Positions 24,401-36,301 are shown, counted from the first letter of the stretch. The stretch: DNA of 64,000 bases from Kitagawia praeruptora (GCA_037693485.1 CM075353.1:104800501-104864500), one strand, 5' to 3'. The notes: generated from the letters alone by a model not told the origin. Numbers and translations are program-made.

Positions 24401-24792
24401 TCTTGGGAAATAGATTGATTTCTTGGGCAAGCAAGAAGCAACAATCTGTTTCAACCTCAACTGCAGAAGCTGAGTACATAGCAGCAGGCAGTTGTTGTGC
24501 ACAGCTCCTTTGGATAAGAAATCAGTTGATGGATTATGGTATGACACTTAGTAATATTCCTATGTTTTGTGATAATACTAGTGCTATCAAAATTGCAGAA
24601 AATCCAGTTTAACATTCAAGGACTAAGCACATTGATGTCAGGTATCATTTTATTATAGAACATATTGAGAATGGTACTGTGGAACTTCATTTTGTTCCTA
24701 CTGACAAACAGCTTGCAGATATTCTAACTAAACCACTTGATGAAACTACATTCAGTAGATTAGTAAGTGAGTTAGGAATGTTAAATTTCTAG
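21460..24792 (+). pseudogene. S1 pol (protease, integrase, reverse transcriptase, RNase H), broken
   Basis: Protease motif LDSGCSGHMTG (from 21491); preintegrase WHKKLSHLNF; integrase HLDLFGPV, VDDFTRFTWVF, LRSDNGTEF and NGVVERKNRTL; reverse transcriptase from about 23242 with YVDDIIFGST (near 23853); RNase H with YSDSDYAGC, STSTAEAEYIAA and the end LVSELGMLNF (stop near 24790). In-frame stops: TAA 22756-22758, TGA 23212-23214 (the same TGA occurs in S3) and TAA 24610-24612. Apart from these stops the frame is open over about 3.3 kb, so inactivation is recent or the element was mobilised in trans. Confidence 0.9.
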
Positions 24793-26287
24793 ATCTTTAA
24801 CATCTGCAAAAGTAGCAAGGTATGTTGTTTTTAGCTTATAGACTTGATATTCTTGTCAGGATCTATATTTGATTGTTAAATGCTTTAGCTATAACACTTT
24901 GCCTTGATAAATTTCAGTATGATAGACTTGTTAATAATCATCAGGATTAGATTTGTTATCAGGATGCTGACGTCATCAGTATTGTGTCAGTATCAGGATT
25001 GTGAAAATTGTTTCAGATCCTGACGTTTACTTTGTGTAGTAATCTAATTCTGAGATGAGTTAAGTCTATGCTAGCAAGTTTTAATATTTGCATACTGATG
25101 ATTTATACATCATTCAATAATCAAAAGACAAGTAGATAACAAGAAATTGTATTTTTATTAATTGAAAGCATTACATACATGGAAATGAAATACATCTTTT
25201 TGTCTAACTTCTATTGATAATTCTATACTTGTCTATTGATATGAATTCTGAGGTACAGGACAAGGAGCATCTCAAGAAATCCATCAGGGGATTTAATAGC
25301 CTCGTCTACTCTTGGATTCCTTGTCTGGGCGACTTGAATGAGAGTAGCTAACTTAAATGAATAGCATCCTCATCAAGATCAACCTCAAACTCTCGACCAA
25401 ATTCTTCATCCTCAAGTTTTGAGGAGGTTAGGGGAAGATTGTATCCAACAGATGGATGTTCTAGGAGAAACCTCTGGATATTATCTGAAACTAATTCATC
25501 CATGATTAGCTCGATGAGAAAAGTCGTCTCTTCAAAGAGATGATCAAGAACAGGATGTTCATCGACTGTGAAAAACCTAAAGAATGGGTTTGAATGAAAT
25601 TTTGGTTTGAGAAGCATTGTTGAGAAGAAAAGAAATTGAAAGGTTTATGGAGAATGGCATAAGGCGTCTGTTTATTTTATAGAAAGACGTGAGAAGCTGA
25701 ACAGTCACTTGGAAGTTTTAATGAAGTCAGATGCTAATTATCGTGTGTGACTTTATTTCTTGTATTTTCAAGAAATGTCGAATATATCTAACCAATTGAT
25801 TTTGTTCAGATTAATTGTTTATTTCTTTTTCAGATAAAAGAAAGATGCCACGTAGAAAACTCCATATTAAGTCTCTGGAATCAAGATGATATTGATCAGG
25901 ATTTCAAGTGTGACCATCAGGATTTGAGAATTATTATTATTTTTAAATCACATTGTTTTTTTTTGTGATTATTTTGATGGAGGTCACAACAGGAAAAGGA
26001 AGCTGATCAGTATTGATTATTTATACCCTGATTTATTTCATGAAAATCAATTTTGGATTTTATTTTCCAAAAATCATGGATAACCGCATTTTTCAGGGAC
26101 TGACATCTGTCAATCTACGTGTCAACGTGGGATAGTGGTCTGAAAGATTTGTGAAATATATTTGTTTTGAAACTCTAATCGTGTAATTGCTTTCTCTAAT
26201 TTTACATTCTCTAAAGCAAAAACACTCTCTAGTTTTCAAAATCACTAATCCATTTCAAGAATTTTTCAAGTTCTTTTCAGATCAAAA
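24793..26287 (+). other. S1 pol-env spacer with ATCAGGAT array
   Basis: Non-coding on the plus strand. ATCAGGAT/ATCAGTAT octamers start at 24940, 24958, 24975 and 24992 (every 17-18 bp), with further copies at 25895, 25916 and 26006. Contains the antisense ORF at 25348-25617. The final ~60 bases may be the leader of the env-like ORF. Confidence 0.6.
25348..25617 (-). CDS. Small antisense ORF in the S1 pol-env spacer (89 aa), conserved in S3
   Basis: Runs opposite to S1. Starts MLLKPKFHSNP, continues with FFTVDEHPVLDHLFEE and FLLEHPSVGYNLPLTSSK, and ends acidic. A TATA box (minus-strand TATAAAATA, 25673-25681) lies about 56 nt before the ATG. The matching ORF in S3 (56220-56615) is longer; here a TAG replaces the tyrosine codon after IHLS. 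No known domain was recognised. It could be an accessory gene or a captured host fragment. Confidence 0.55.
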   Translation of the reverse strand: MLLKPKFHSNPFFRFFTVDEHPVLDHLFEETTFLIELIMDELVSDNIQRFLLEHPSVGYNLPLTSSKLEDEEFGREFEVDLDEDAIHLS

Positions 26288-29200
26288 ATGGCGACTCAGA
26301 GAAGATTACCTAAGTCAGTAGCTTTCAAGTTTGGTGACTTTGATTTTATGATGAACAATCATGTAGCAGCTATCACCAACAAGGAAGGAGTATTAACTGA
26401 TTTTCATCCAATCATGGACTTTCTGGCATATGGACCATTAAGTTATGCATTGACAGCATCTCCACAAATTAATCAAGCGGCTGTTTCACAAGCTTGGGAG
26501 AATGCTGAGGTAATTGATTCTACTTAGAGTCAATCAGGTAAGATTGTTCTACACTTAGGACAAGACTCATTTGATATTACTGAATCTGTTGTTAATTCAG
26601 TACTTCACTTACCTGTTAGTTTGATTTATGAGAATGTACCATCTGATGATAATGTGAGAACTATGTTGTCTGAATTAGGTTATAGTGGACCTCTAGACAA
26701 CATGAGCCAGTTGAATAGGTCTTTTCTTAGAAAGGAATGGTCTTTCTTCTTTGATCAAATTGCTAAATGTTTTACTGGTAAATGTAGTTCTTTTCAGCAA
26801 ATTACTTCTGTTACATCACATATTGCTTATAGTTTACTTTATGACAGAGTAGTTAACATTGGTCATATTATCTTAAGTCAGATAAGTATTAAGCTTGGGT
26901 TAAGAGATCAAAACAGGAAAATGGTTTATTATCATAGATTTATGCAATTGTTTATTAACCATTTTATTCCTGATGTTGAAGCTAGATTTGGTAGGGAACA
27001 TTGTGTTTCTTCTTATGTACAGCAAAAGAGAATTTTCTCTGACATTATAAAGAAGGACAATGAAAAGAATCTAGATGAAATACCTGCAATTCATTATCCA
27101 CATCATTTTCAGGTAATTCTTAAAACTCATCTTCCTACTCTCTACAATTCTTCTTTCTTTTGTGGTGAAATGGCTCAGGAATCTCATTTGGAGGAGAACC
27201 CACCTGTGTCTACCCAAGTAGCCCAAAACATTATAGCCTCTGAAACAATTCAAGAACCAAATTTTGATCCACAGCCTATTGTTTCAAAGAAACCAACCTC
27301 TGGTGTTTCTCAAAAGACATCAGTTGTAAGGAAGAGAAGATTTGTTGTGTCAAGTAGTAGTAATTCTAGTGAAGATGATGATGATTTAACTCTTGCTGAG
27401 AGAGCAGAATTGAAGGCTGCAATTCAACTTTCTCTGTTAGCACAAAGAGATGAAAAACCTAGTCACAGCCAGGCTGCAGTCTCCCAAAAGGTTGTAGTTC
27501 TTAAAAAGGGAAAACAGTTACTGGATACTGTCTCTCAAAAGACTGTGTCTATTGAACAAAGATCTCATCCCAAGATCACTTCTGTGTCTACACCTCTTGA
27601 GTCTTCTCAGGATAAATCTTTTGCTCACTATACCAGGAGAACAAGGAGAAAGATTCAATTGTCACCTACACACACAGAGTCTAGTCCAACTAACATTATG
27701 CAGGTTTCTACACATCAAGCTACATCTATGTCAGTATCTGACAAGAGAGATCTGGATATTGATTCTTCATGGGAAACTACATTGTCATACAGAATGGCTA
27801 TGGGACTTATCTCTCTAAAAGTGAAGCTTTCCAGGCCAGTTCTAAATTTTCTAAGTGAAAGTATTCCTAGACTTTCATTTTCTGAAGAATATGGACTTCT
27901 ACATCAAAGACTTGACTTAATGAAGATGTATTTCTATGTATCTGTCAGAAGACAATTAGTCAAGAAACTTGGACTCTCGAAGCATGTTGCACTTCAATCA
28001 CTTCATGCATATTTATTTGACAAAGATGTCATTATTGAAGATGCCTCAGCTCAAGGTGAACAATTGGAGGAAGTAGATAGAGGGAAGCAGTCAACAGAAG
28101 ATACTATTGCACCAGTGGTGAATAGTAGGACAGATCAGATCATAGTCACTATAACACAAGAACCATCTAGTCAGAGGAAGGATGACTCAGGAACTGTGAT
28201 AGCTGATGCTGAAAGGACTTTTGTGATGATTGAGAATGCAAGTGAGATACCCTATGATATGGAAGGAATAACTTTGATTGGTTTTCTTGAAGATCAAACA
28301 AACATTGTTCAATCGGAGTCTATCCACCTTGAGGGTGAGTCTCAGCAAACAACACTTAAAGACGGTGATGTACTAACTATGGTGTCTAATGAAGTATTAC
28401 TGAAGACATCAGAGTCTAGTAAAGAACCTGAAAGTGGTATACTGGAGCCTGTAGTCTCTGGAAGGAAAGAAGATGATTGTATGGGTTCAGAGACTATAGC
28501 AGCTCACTCCTTGGAGAAAACCTCAAGCCCCTTGCCAAATGAGGAACCCTCTCTCCATGTGAGTTCAGGTATAAAAACTTCTTCTAAACTCTATTTTTCT
28601 GTAGGTCATGAGAGTACTTATCCAAATTTGAGTGATACACTTGAAAAGATGGATATTGATCCACAATTTGAGCGGCTGGCTCCTGACCAGGCAAAAGGTG
28701 AGGTAGAAAGAGTGTTGACTTTAGTAAGTCAAAGTGAGAATGAGGGTATGGATGATCAACTCCATAGTAAGGGAGAGAAAATTAGGAAACCATCATTTGA
28801 TTTCTGGGATCAGGTTTTTCCTGAATCTTGGTCTGAAAATTTGGGTATGGATGCTGGTACTTATTCATTCATCAAAATGTATCAGAAGAATGACCTAGCA
28901 CATCACAATGCAAAGCCAGACGTTAAAGCTCAGAAGCAAAAGGAGAGGCTTGCAGGAATCATTAACAGAAGAGGTGCCAGAATAAAGCAATCTCTTGATA
29001 CATATGTACCAGATGAAGTTCTTAATGATCCTAGTGTTCCTTTGTATGTACTTCCAATATCAGCTAGAATTGAGATATCTACAGTCTCTGATCACTCTAA
29101 GGAGGAGTCAGGATTTGAAGATGTTAGTACACAGAATACTGGTGAAGGAGATGATGATCATGTTTCAGCTCCAGATCAGAAAGATGAAGATGCTGATACT

Positions 29201-29524
29201 TCTAATCAGGTTTTATTACTTGAATATCATACAACACAAGCAACTTCTTCTACAAGACTTGAAGATACAGTTCTTTCTGATTCTGAAGATACTAGAAGCA
29301 CTTCCAACATTGAAGTTCATTCTGATGTTTTGAAAGATATTCAGAATTCTCAAATTGCTATGCAAACAAGACTTCAATCACTTGAAGATAACCAAGTCAC
29401 AATTATGGAAAATCAAGCAGTTCTGATGAATATCATTTGTTCTGTTTCTGAATCTCTTGGAATTAATGTTGTTGATGTCAAAAAGGGGGAGATAAAGATA
29501 ATTCAAAAACAACAACAACAATAA
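26288..29524 (+). pseudogene. S1 env-like ORF (Sirevirus third ORF)
   Basis: Starts MATQRRLPKSV after a leader, reads 79 codons to TAG (26525-26527), and continues in the same frame as a 967-codon open stretch from 26621. The N-terminal part (about 300 residues) is a globular region including FLRKEWSFFFDQIAKCF. The middle is long, acidic and Ser/Thr/Glu-rich, and the end (IQNSQIAMQTRLQSLEDNQ) is likely coiled coil. No signal peptide or clear transmembrane segment is visible, so the name env-like reflects position, not shown function. The TAG at 26525 is shared with S3. Confidence 0.8.
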
Positions 29525-29797
29525 CAGACTGGGGGAGATAAAGAGTAGACAAAGGGAAGTAAAAAGAAGAACTAGGAGTGACAGTGGTGAATCTCAGCTA
29601 GGGAGTGGTAAAGGAAGAGCAGCATTAATAGTTGAAATTCTTTCTTCTAAGTACTAGATAAACGTCTACATCTGGGAAGGAGGTACTTAACTTCATAATT
29701 CTACATTCATAAATTCTATTCTGGTTGTATTGTTATATGTTTTGACATCCACAACTTAGATTTATGCTTCAGATTTTAAAGCATAAATAGGGGGAGA
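29482..29797 (+). promoter_or_regulatory. S1 multiplied polypurine tracts before the 3' LTR
   Basis: AGGGGGAGAT-type tracts at about 29485, 29530 (TGGGGGAGAT) and 29789, the last directly before the LTR. Two similar tracts lie inside pol (near 22880 and 23116). Repeated polypurine tracts are a described Sirevirus feature. Confidence 0.7.
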
Positions 29798-29798
29798 T

Positions 29799-30541
29799 TG
29801 TTAGGAATAATTCATAAGTTGTGATGTTAAGAATAGAATTTACACATTATACTTCTTGTAATCCTGATCTTATAAAGGATTTAGCACTATATATAGGATT
29901 TATGTGTAAAACAGTTATCTGTACAATTTAGTCAGGAATGAACAGTGTATCGGAGACTACATGTCAGGAACAAAGAGCAAATCCTGATGACAGGTCTAAT
30001 ACTGATGATGATCAGATACTGATGCAAGATGAAATCCTGATATCAGTCGTGTTACTGATGATGTCATTGTGGATGCTACAGAAACTGGCAAGTGCTATAA
30101 AACAGGATCGTTGTTTGAAGAACAAGCAAGAAGATATTATGAAGGAAAGAGTTTTCTATTGAAGGTAACTATCAACTGGACGGCAGAACATTGTCATGTA
30201 TAGATTATCTTTCTGTGATTAGTTGATAGGAAGCATTATAAATACTCTCTCTATATCATTGTAAAGAGTGTCGTAGTCGAACAAGCTTGTTGTGAGTTCG
30301 TGTGCGTAGCTCTGTATAAGGTTTGTATTCAAGAGTTCGAAACAAACAGAGAGAGATTTGTATTGTCAGTAGCTGCTAAAGGTATTGTACACCTTTGGTA
30401 GAGTTTATATTTGATCTTATCAATACAAACAGAGTTTGATTCATTCGTTTATTCTTGTTCATATAATCAAGCAAAAATCAGACACGATTATATAACTTGT
30501 ATTCAACCCCCCCCCCCTTCTACAAGTTATTCGAGTTAACA
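29799..30541 (+). repeat. S1 3' LTR (743 bp)
   Basis: TGTTAGGAAT...GAGTTAACA. Contains TATATATA (29888-29895), a more likely core promoter TATAAATA near 30237-30244, and five octamers of the type ATCCTGAT/ATACTGAT starting at 29981, 29999, 30016, 30034 and 30052 (17-18 bp apart). The end is a C-run followed by TTCTACAAGTTATTCGAGTT. Confidence 0.88.
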
Positions 30542-32070
30542 TGGGGACTTATCTGAAGAAGTTTATATGCAACTCCCTCCTGGTTATCATCCTAAAGGAT
30601 ATGCTTCTGTTTCTAACCTTGTATGCAAGCTGATCAAGTCTTTGTATGGGTTAAAGCAAGCTTCCAGGGAATGGTTTATCAAGCTGACTACTGCACTCTT
30701 GGATGCTGGATATGTTCAGTCTGTAAATGATCATTCTCTATTTACATTTACTGCTGGCACCAGTTTTATAGCAGTAGTGGTTTATGTTGATGACATTTTA
30801 TTGTCAGGTAATGATTTTTCTCTCATTCAATCTCTGAAAACTTTTCTTGATAAGAAGTTTAGTATCAAGGATCTAGGATCTACAAAGTACTATTTGGGGC
30901 TCGAAATTCATAGGAATAATCAAGGTTTATTTCTTGGTCAACACAAGTTTATTACAGATTTGCTTGCTTCTGCTAATATGGATAATTGTAAACCTCTTTC
31001 AGTTCCAATCAATCCCCATCTCAAACTATATGATAGTTCAGCCTCTGGTCCTTTGTTAGTTGATCCTTCTTCCTATAGAGCTTTAGTTGGAAAACTATTG
31101 TATCTCACTTCTTCTAGGCCAGATATAGCCTTTTTAGTCCAACTATTAAGCCAATTCATTCATGCTCCCAAAGAATCTCATATGAATGCTGTCACAAGAG
31201 TGTTGAGATATCTCAAATTAACAGTTCAACATGGCTTATTTTTCCCAGCCAATAACACTTTGAGTCTTCATGGTTTTATTGATAGTGATTGGGGTGCAGA
31301 TCCTAATGATAGACGTTCTGTGGGGGGATATTGTTTTCTTCTTAGAAATGTGGCTATTTCTTGGAGAGGAAAGAAACAATCTTTGACATCTCGTAGTTCT
31401 GCAGAGGCTGAATATCGGGCTTTAGCTGATGCCTCTTGTGAAGTTCTTTGGTTAAAGAATTTGTTATCTGATCTCGGTATTACTATTTCTAATCCTGTAC
31501 CTTTAAAGTGTGACAACAAGTCTGCTGTAGATTTGACTGCTAATCCTGTCTATCATGCTCGCACGAAGCACATAGAGATAGATTGTCATTTTATTCGTGA
31601 AAAGATCAAGTCTGGTCTAGTTTGCGTTTCTCAGATTTCTTCCAAAGACAACACTTCTGATATTCTTACGAAAGGTCTAGGGAAGGTACCTCACTGGTTA
31701 TGTTCTTCCAAATTGGGACTAACGTTTTTTCTAGAGTCCTCAATTTGTGGGGAGGCTACTGAAGATTGTGATACTACTGGTGATGCAGTTGCTGATAAAT
31801 CTACAGTTCATTTAGTATACAATTTACCAAGCTGCATCAACAAGAACATTCAAGCCTTTTCAGTCAAAAGGGGGGCTAATGAGACAAAAGATAGTATGTT
31901 GACTTTAGTCAATAATAAACTAAAAGTAGCATTTAGCCAAACAGCTCTTTATAGTCTGTTACAGGAATGACAACTGTCATTCTATAGATTAGTAGTATAA
32001 ATATAAGATTCTGTGTAATGTTCATTTCTTAAGTTTGTATGTACATATTTTCTACAAAATGATGAGATAC
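30542..32070 (+). pseudogene. Copia-2 reverse transcriptase/RNase H and 3' part, fragment
   Basis: Begins inside the reverse transcriptase (HGDLSEEVYMQLPPGY; ATG at 30567 is internal) directly after S1. Motifs: LYGLKQASREW, YVDDILLSG (near 30790), SRPDIAF, IDSDWGAD, SRSSAEAEYRALADA, HARTKHIEIDCHFIR. The frame stays open to 31970, past the usual RNase H end, probably into the LTR: an AAAAGGGGGGCTAA tract near 31867 may be the polypurine tract. The protein differs from both S1 and Copia-1. S2 interrupts it at 32071. The 5' half is absent from the window. Confidence 0.85.
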
Positions 32071-33117
32071 TGTTGGTCCCGGAGTATTGCAGAAGGGGGG
32101 GTTGAATGCAATACTGATAAAATCGAATCTTTAAATCAACAACGAAAATAAAGATTATCAGTAGATGTATGCAAGCAATAAGTGAAACAAGATTTCTCAC
32201 AAAATAAATGTTTTATTTATTTTGTGTGAAGTGTTGCTACAACCTGGAGAGAGTTTCTCCAGCTTCGATATCTCAAGAGATACAGATTGCTTCGTGTGCG
32301 TACATGAATAGAAAAGAATCTAAGATGTGTCTAAGTAGACTAAGATACTCTGTTGTCCCTATCGCATGGGGTGTTGAGCTGCTGTCGTTTTCAAGTGGTA
32401 GCTCATTACAATTTGCACACCCATGTGACTTTCCCTAATTGCTATACAGACATGATAAACCTTATAAGTAAAGCAACCTAGATTCTTTCTATTTCTAGCT
32501 AATACAATTATAGTAGATGTGGATATCACATGCTCCTCGAATTGACTAGCCTTGTCTTGTGAATCTCTTAAGCTTCTGTCGTAGTCTTGCAGGTCTGCTA
32601 CAAACGATAGTGTGTTGCAGCAAATCTGTTTCTTGAACATGTAACCTGTCACGGGATTTGACTGAGAAACTACCCAATTCAAATAATTCAAGGTGACAGT
32701 AACCTTAACCGCAGAGTCTACTGTCAAAGGAATATTCAGAGGTTGACAGTACTAGCTCCCGCTAATGTTGTTGTCGGAGCTTCAGACTTGCTGTCAAGTG
32801 TGAGAATGTTACTGTCTCTTGCTTCGACCAATGTTGCTGTCAAATGTAGCTTTGTCGTGACTTTGCAACATTTGTCTTCTTGTAACATTACTGTCAGGGA
32901 CATGACAGTAACTTTTATTCTTGCTATCTTCTGGATGCATTCCTTGAGGCTTGAACAAACATATGAACTTCTCCCAAATCATACATTTATTACATGACAG
33001 CAATTATTCGAATACGAAGACATACTCTGGCTGTGACAGTATGTTCAACTTGGTAAAAACTAAGTACATGGAAATATAGTTAAGTTGTCTCTATGGTATC
33101 ACCCATAAATCCCAACA
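32071..33117 (-). repeat. S2 3' LTR (1047 bp) with a TGACAG cluster
   Basis: Plus-strand ends TGTTGGTCCCGG (32071) and CCCAACA (33117), next to a polypurine tract. The C-run near the LTR end (seen as G-run at about 32094) resembles S1. Between about 32690 and 33040 there are at least ten TGACAG/CTGTCA words, many within TGACAGTAAC. Confidence 0.8.
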
Positions 33118-33299
33118 ACCTCCCCCAATTTGTTTTTATGGACAATAACAACAAATTTACAATCAAAACGTGCTGACAACTTAACTAACATAGATCAGAA
33201 TAGCTGAAACACTATAACTGATAAATGTTAAAGAAAAATCTAGAACATGAAGCTTATGAATTTACTGCAAATCAATTGCTCCTATTGAATGAGCAAATC

Positions 33300-36200
33300 A
33301 GAGTTTAACTTAGCTTGATTTTGGCAGTCTCCAATTGTTCAGATTTTTCCCTCTCTTCTGAGAGCTTCATTTTTTTGCTTTTCTGAGGTCTTCAACTAAA
33401 GCTTTTTCTTCTGGTGATCTGGCATCATCTTCAATGTCTTCAATGTACCCTTGTATCACTCGAGAAGTAAATACTTCAGCATCTTTTACATCAAACCAAG
33501 TTTCAAAATCATACGTGTATGTTCTGAAATTCAGAATTCCTTGGATGAATTTGAACCTATTTCCGGGAAAAGCATTTAAGGATTTTCACCTTTTTCTGTC
33601 TAGCTTTGGATCTTCATCTCTCCTCTAATAAAATATTACCTCTAGCTCCCAAGCAACTAGCATTTCGAGCTTGTGAATAGATCCAACAACTTTCCAGTAG
33701 AGATCCTTCAGTATACTGGTCCTCAGCTTATGAAAACTATCAACATAGATTTCTTGCTTGTCATCCTTGATTCTCAGAGGATTATCCAGTACACAGGGCT
33801 GATAACCTGCTTCCTCACTGAATAGCTTGTTGAGTTTCTTGTAACTTTCCTTCAGTTGAGCTTCTAGGTCTCCAGCACTTTGTTTGGCAGATGTGGCAGG
33901 TTTGGTGGATTGGGATGATTTAGCTTTAGCAGCCTAATAAGCTTGTTCTGCTTCATATTCAGCCATGCCAGCCTTTGTAAAAGGACGATGTGCTGCTACA
34001 AGGTCCACATCAGGCATTGGTTCCCCATCAGAACTAACTTCAAGGTCTGCATCATCATATGCTCTCCAATCACCATACTTCTCATAGAATTCAGCATATC
34101 TTTGAGCATATTATTCTTTGACATGCTCTAAGATACTGCTGGAAACATCTTGGTTTGTTTCCATGAGAGTGATCATCCTTTCCAAAATGAAGAAATCAAT
34201 TCTTCTCCTTACCTTTACCTTATTACATGAGAGATCACGCATGCCTACCACATTTGAGACTATCTCCATAGTGAAGTCTGGTTCTACAGTTATACATGTA
34301 GTTCCACAGTCCTTAAGATCATACTTTTGTACCTTTTTGTTGACTGGGTCCAGTTCCACCGAGACAGATGATATGCTCCCATCAATTGACTTTTTCAATA
34401 GTTCAAAACTATTTACTTTTCTCTTATCAATGGGCTTCTCTGTCAAAACTGCTCCATGCTTCTTTTTCTTTGCTGCTACAACTGTCTTCCCTTTTATCTT
34501 GGTTGTACGATAGGCATGGGCTCTTGTCTTCCTTCTTTTAGATGTGAAATTCTTGACAAGCTTTCGTACTTTGACAGTTTCTTCAAGTTGATCCTTGACA
34601 GCATCTTTCATGACAGCAACTTTGACAGCTTCGACTGTTTGGCTCTTGACAACATCTTTCACTTGGGTGTCTTCAGCCAATTTGACAGTATCCTTGTTGG
34701 CAGTATCTTTTTCAGCATTAAAGCATTCAATAGCTAATCTCAAGATACTTGCCTCCAAGGCTTCACAAATTTCTAACTCCCCTTTTTCCTTGACAACATC
34801 TTTCTTTTCAGTACTGGGAGTTTCTTGCTCTTCTTGGGTAGCATCCATCTGAGTTTGTGTAGCAACATTCTCAGATGCTTCTTTTCTAGAACTCCTGAAT
34901 CTTCCAGGTTCACTACTTCCTCCAATTTCATCCTCATCATCATCCAAAGTATCATCATAGTTGCAGCTTCCTCCCATCTTGGCATTAGCATCAGAGATCA
35001 GCTTCTTTATGATTGAGTTAATTTCCTCATCTCTTTTTGCTAACAGTCTATGAATATCTTTGACAGCTTTAATCTTTTCACTTGTGATACCGGATTTGAG
35101 AAGTTTCTTCAGCACTGTCATTATTGGTTCAGTGCTTAGTCCTGAGACTTTGTCCAATGGTAAGAAATCCAACCTTCTAGCTCCTGTCTTTGTGATCCTT
35201 CTGAAACACACACCATAAGGATTTTGAATCACCTCAGGGAGTTTGTCTTCAACCATCCTTTTAATTTGTGCTATCAGACTATCATTAAAGGTTGTTGAAT
35301 TTCTGACTACCAGGGTTCCAAGGACTTGGAGTACTCTAGTATGTAAACTTTGTAAAAGTTGCATTGTGATGAATATGGTCAAACAGTTTTTCAAATAAAC
35401 CTGAATAGCCCATCTTCTTTCCAAGTTGATTCTCACAGAGATACTTATTTCTTTGCTCTTCAATGTTGATGCCAATTTTGTAAAAGCTCCCCCTGCTTCA
35501 CTAATTGATTCATCCACCAACTTACTGAAATCTTCATCTTTGTTGTTCAAAGTACTCTCCATGTGATCAACCATCATCAATTCTGCATCTTCAAGGGCGT
35601 ATTCACTTCTATCTGACCAAGTAGTTCCAGTAGATATGCTAGCAGATATGTCCATATACTCAGGCATTTTGCCTTTGCCTTTACCCAGAGCATTTTGAAT
35701 TTCTTTTTCTCTCCATTCCTTCTACAACTTCTAGAATGGAGCTTCGACTTCCTCAGGATTTGGTTCATTGATTTTCAGTGGAGGCAATACTGTTCTTTTA
35801 GAATTTTGAGTCCCCTTTAATTGCTCCAACACTTCCTTGGATAACAATACTGCCTCACCATCTATTTCTACTTCAAACAATTCACCATCTCCTGTTGCCT
35901 TCAGTTCTTCACCAAAGTTTCTTTCTTCTTTCTCTTGCTCCCCCTCACTTTCATCTCCATCTTTTTCTTCCAAAACTTGCTCCCCCTCACTTGTAGTCTC
36001 CCCCTCACTTGCAGCTTCACCTTGTTTCTCCTTCTCTACCAGGTTTGCTTCATTTTGATCTACCACTTTCTCTCCCTCACCCTCATTCTGATCTACCACT
36101 TTCTCCCCCTTAGTTGAGTTGGCAGCACTAAGGATGGCAGAGAATGAGTGAAGAGTTTGTTGAATATCAACAAAACCAGTAGCTACCATAGTGGACAGAG

Positions 36201-36301
36201 CATCAAGTTTAGCTTCCATGGATGCACATCTGCCCTCAAGGGATTTCAACCTTGATTCAGCTTGTTTAGAAGGACCACTAGTTCTCAACCATTTTGGATA
36301 T
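33300..36301 (-). pseudogene. S2 env-like ORF, C-terminal part
   Basis: Open pieces: 36288-35731 (185 codons; SRLKSLEGRCASMEAKLDAL, likely coiled coil, then an acidic region with a repeated EKVVDQNE unit) and 35667-34111 (518 codons; LPEVIQNPYGVCFRR, DFLPLDKVSGL, later Lys/Val-rich). Two TAG codons separate them. Below 34111 the frame continues with several stops to about 33300 (for example FETWFDVKDAEVF). Env-like by position only. Confidence 0.7.

Larger units (their letters stand above)
18945..30541 (+). mobile_element. Sirevirus S1 (Copia, SIRE/Maximus type) with env-like ORF
   Basis: Order: 5' LTR remnant (18945-19108), primer-binding site (19111-19122), gag, pol, pol-env spacer with an antisense ORF, env-like ORF, several polypurine tracts, full 3' LTR (29799-30541). 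An ORF downstream of pol and multiplied AGGGGGAGA tracts are known Sirevirus traits. The element interrupts the reverse transcriptase of another Copia element that resumes at 30542. The first ~575 bp of the 5' LTR are missing. Close copy: S3 at 51,333-60,336. Confidence 0.9.
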
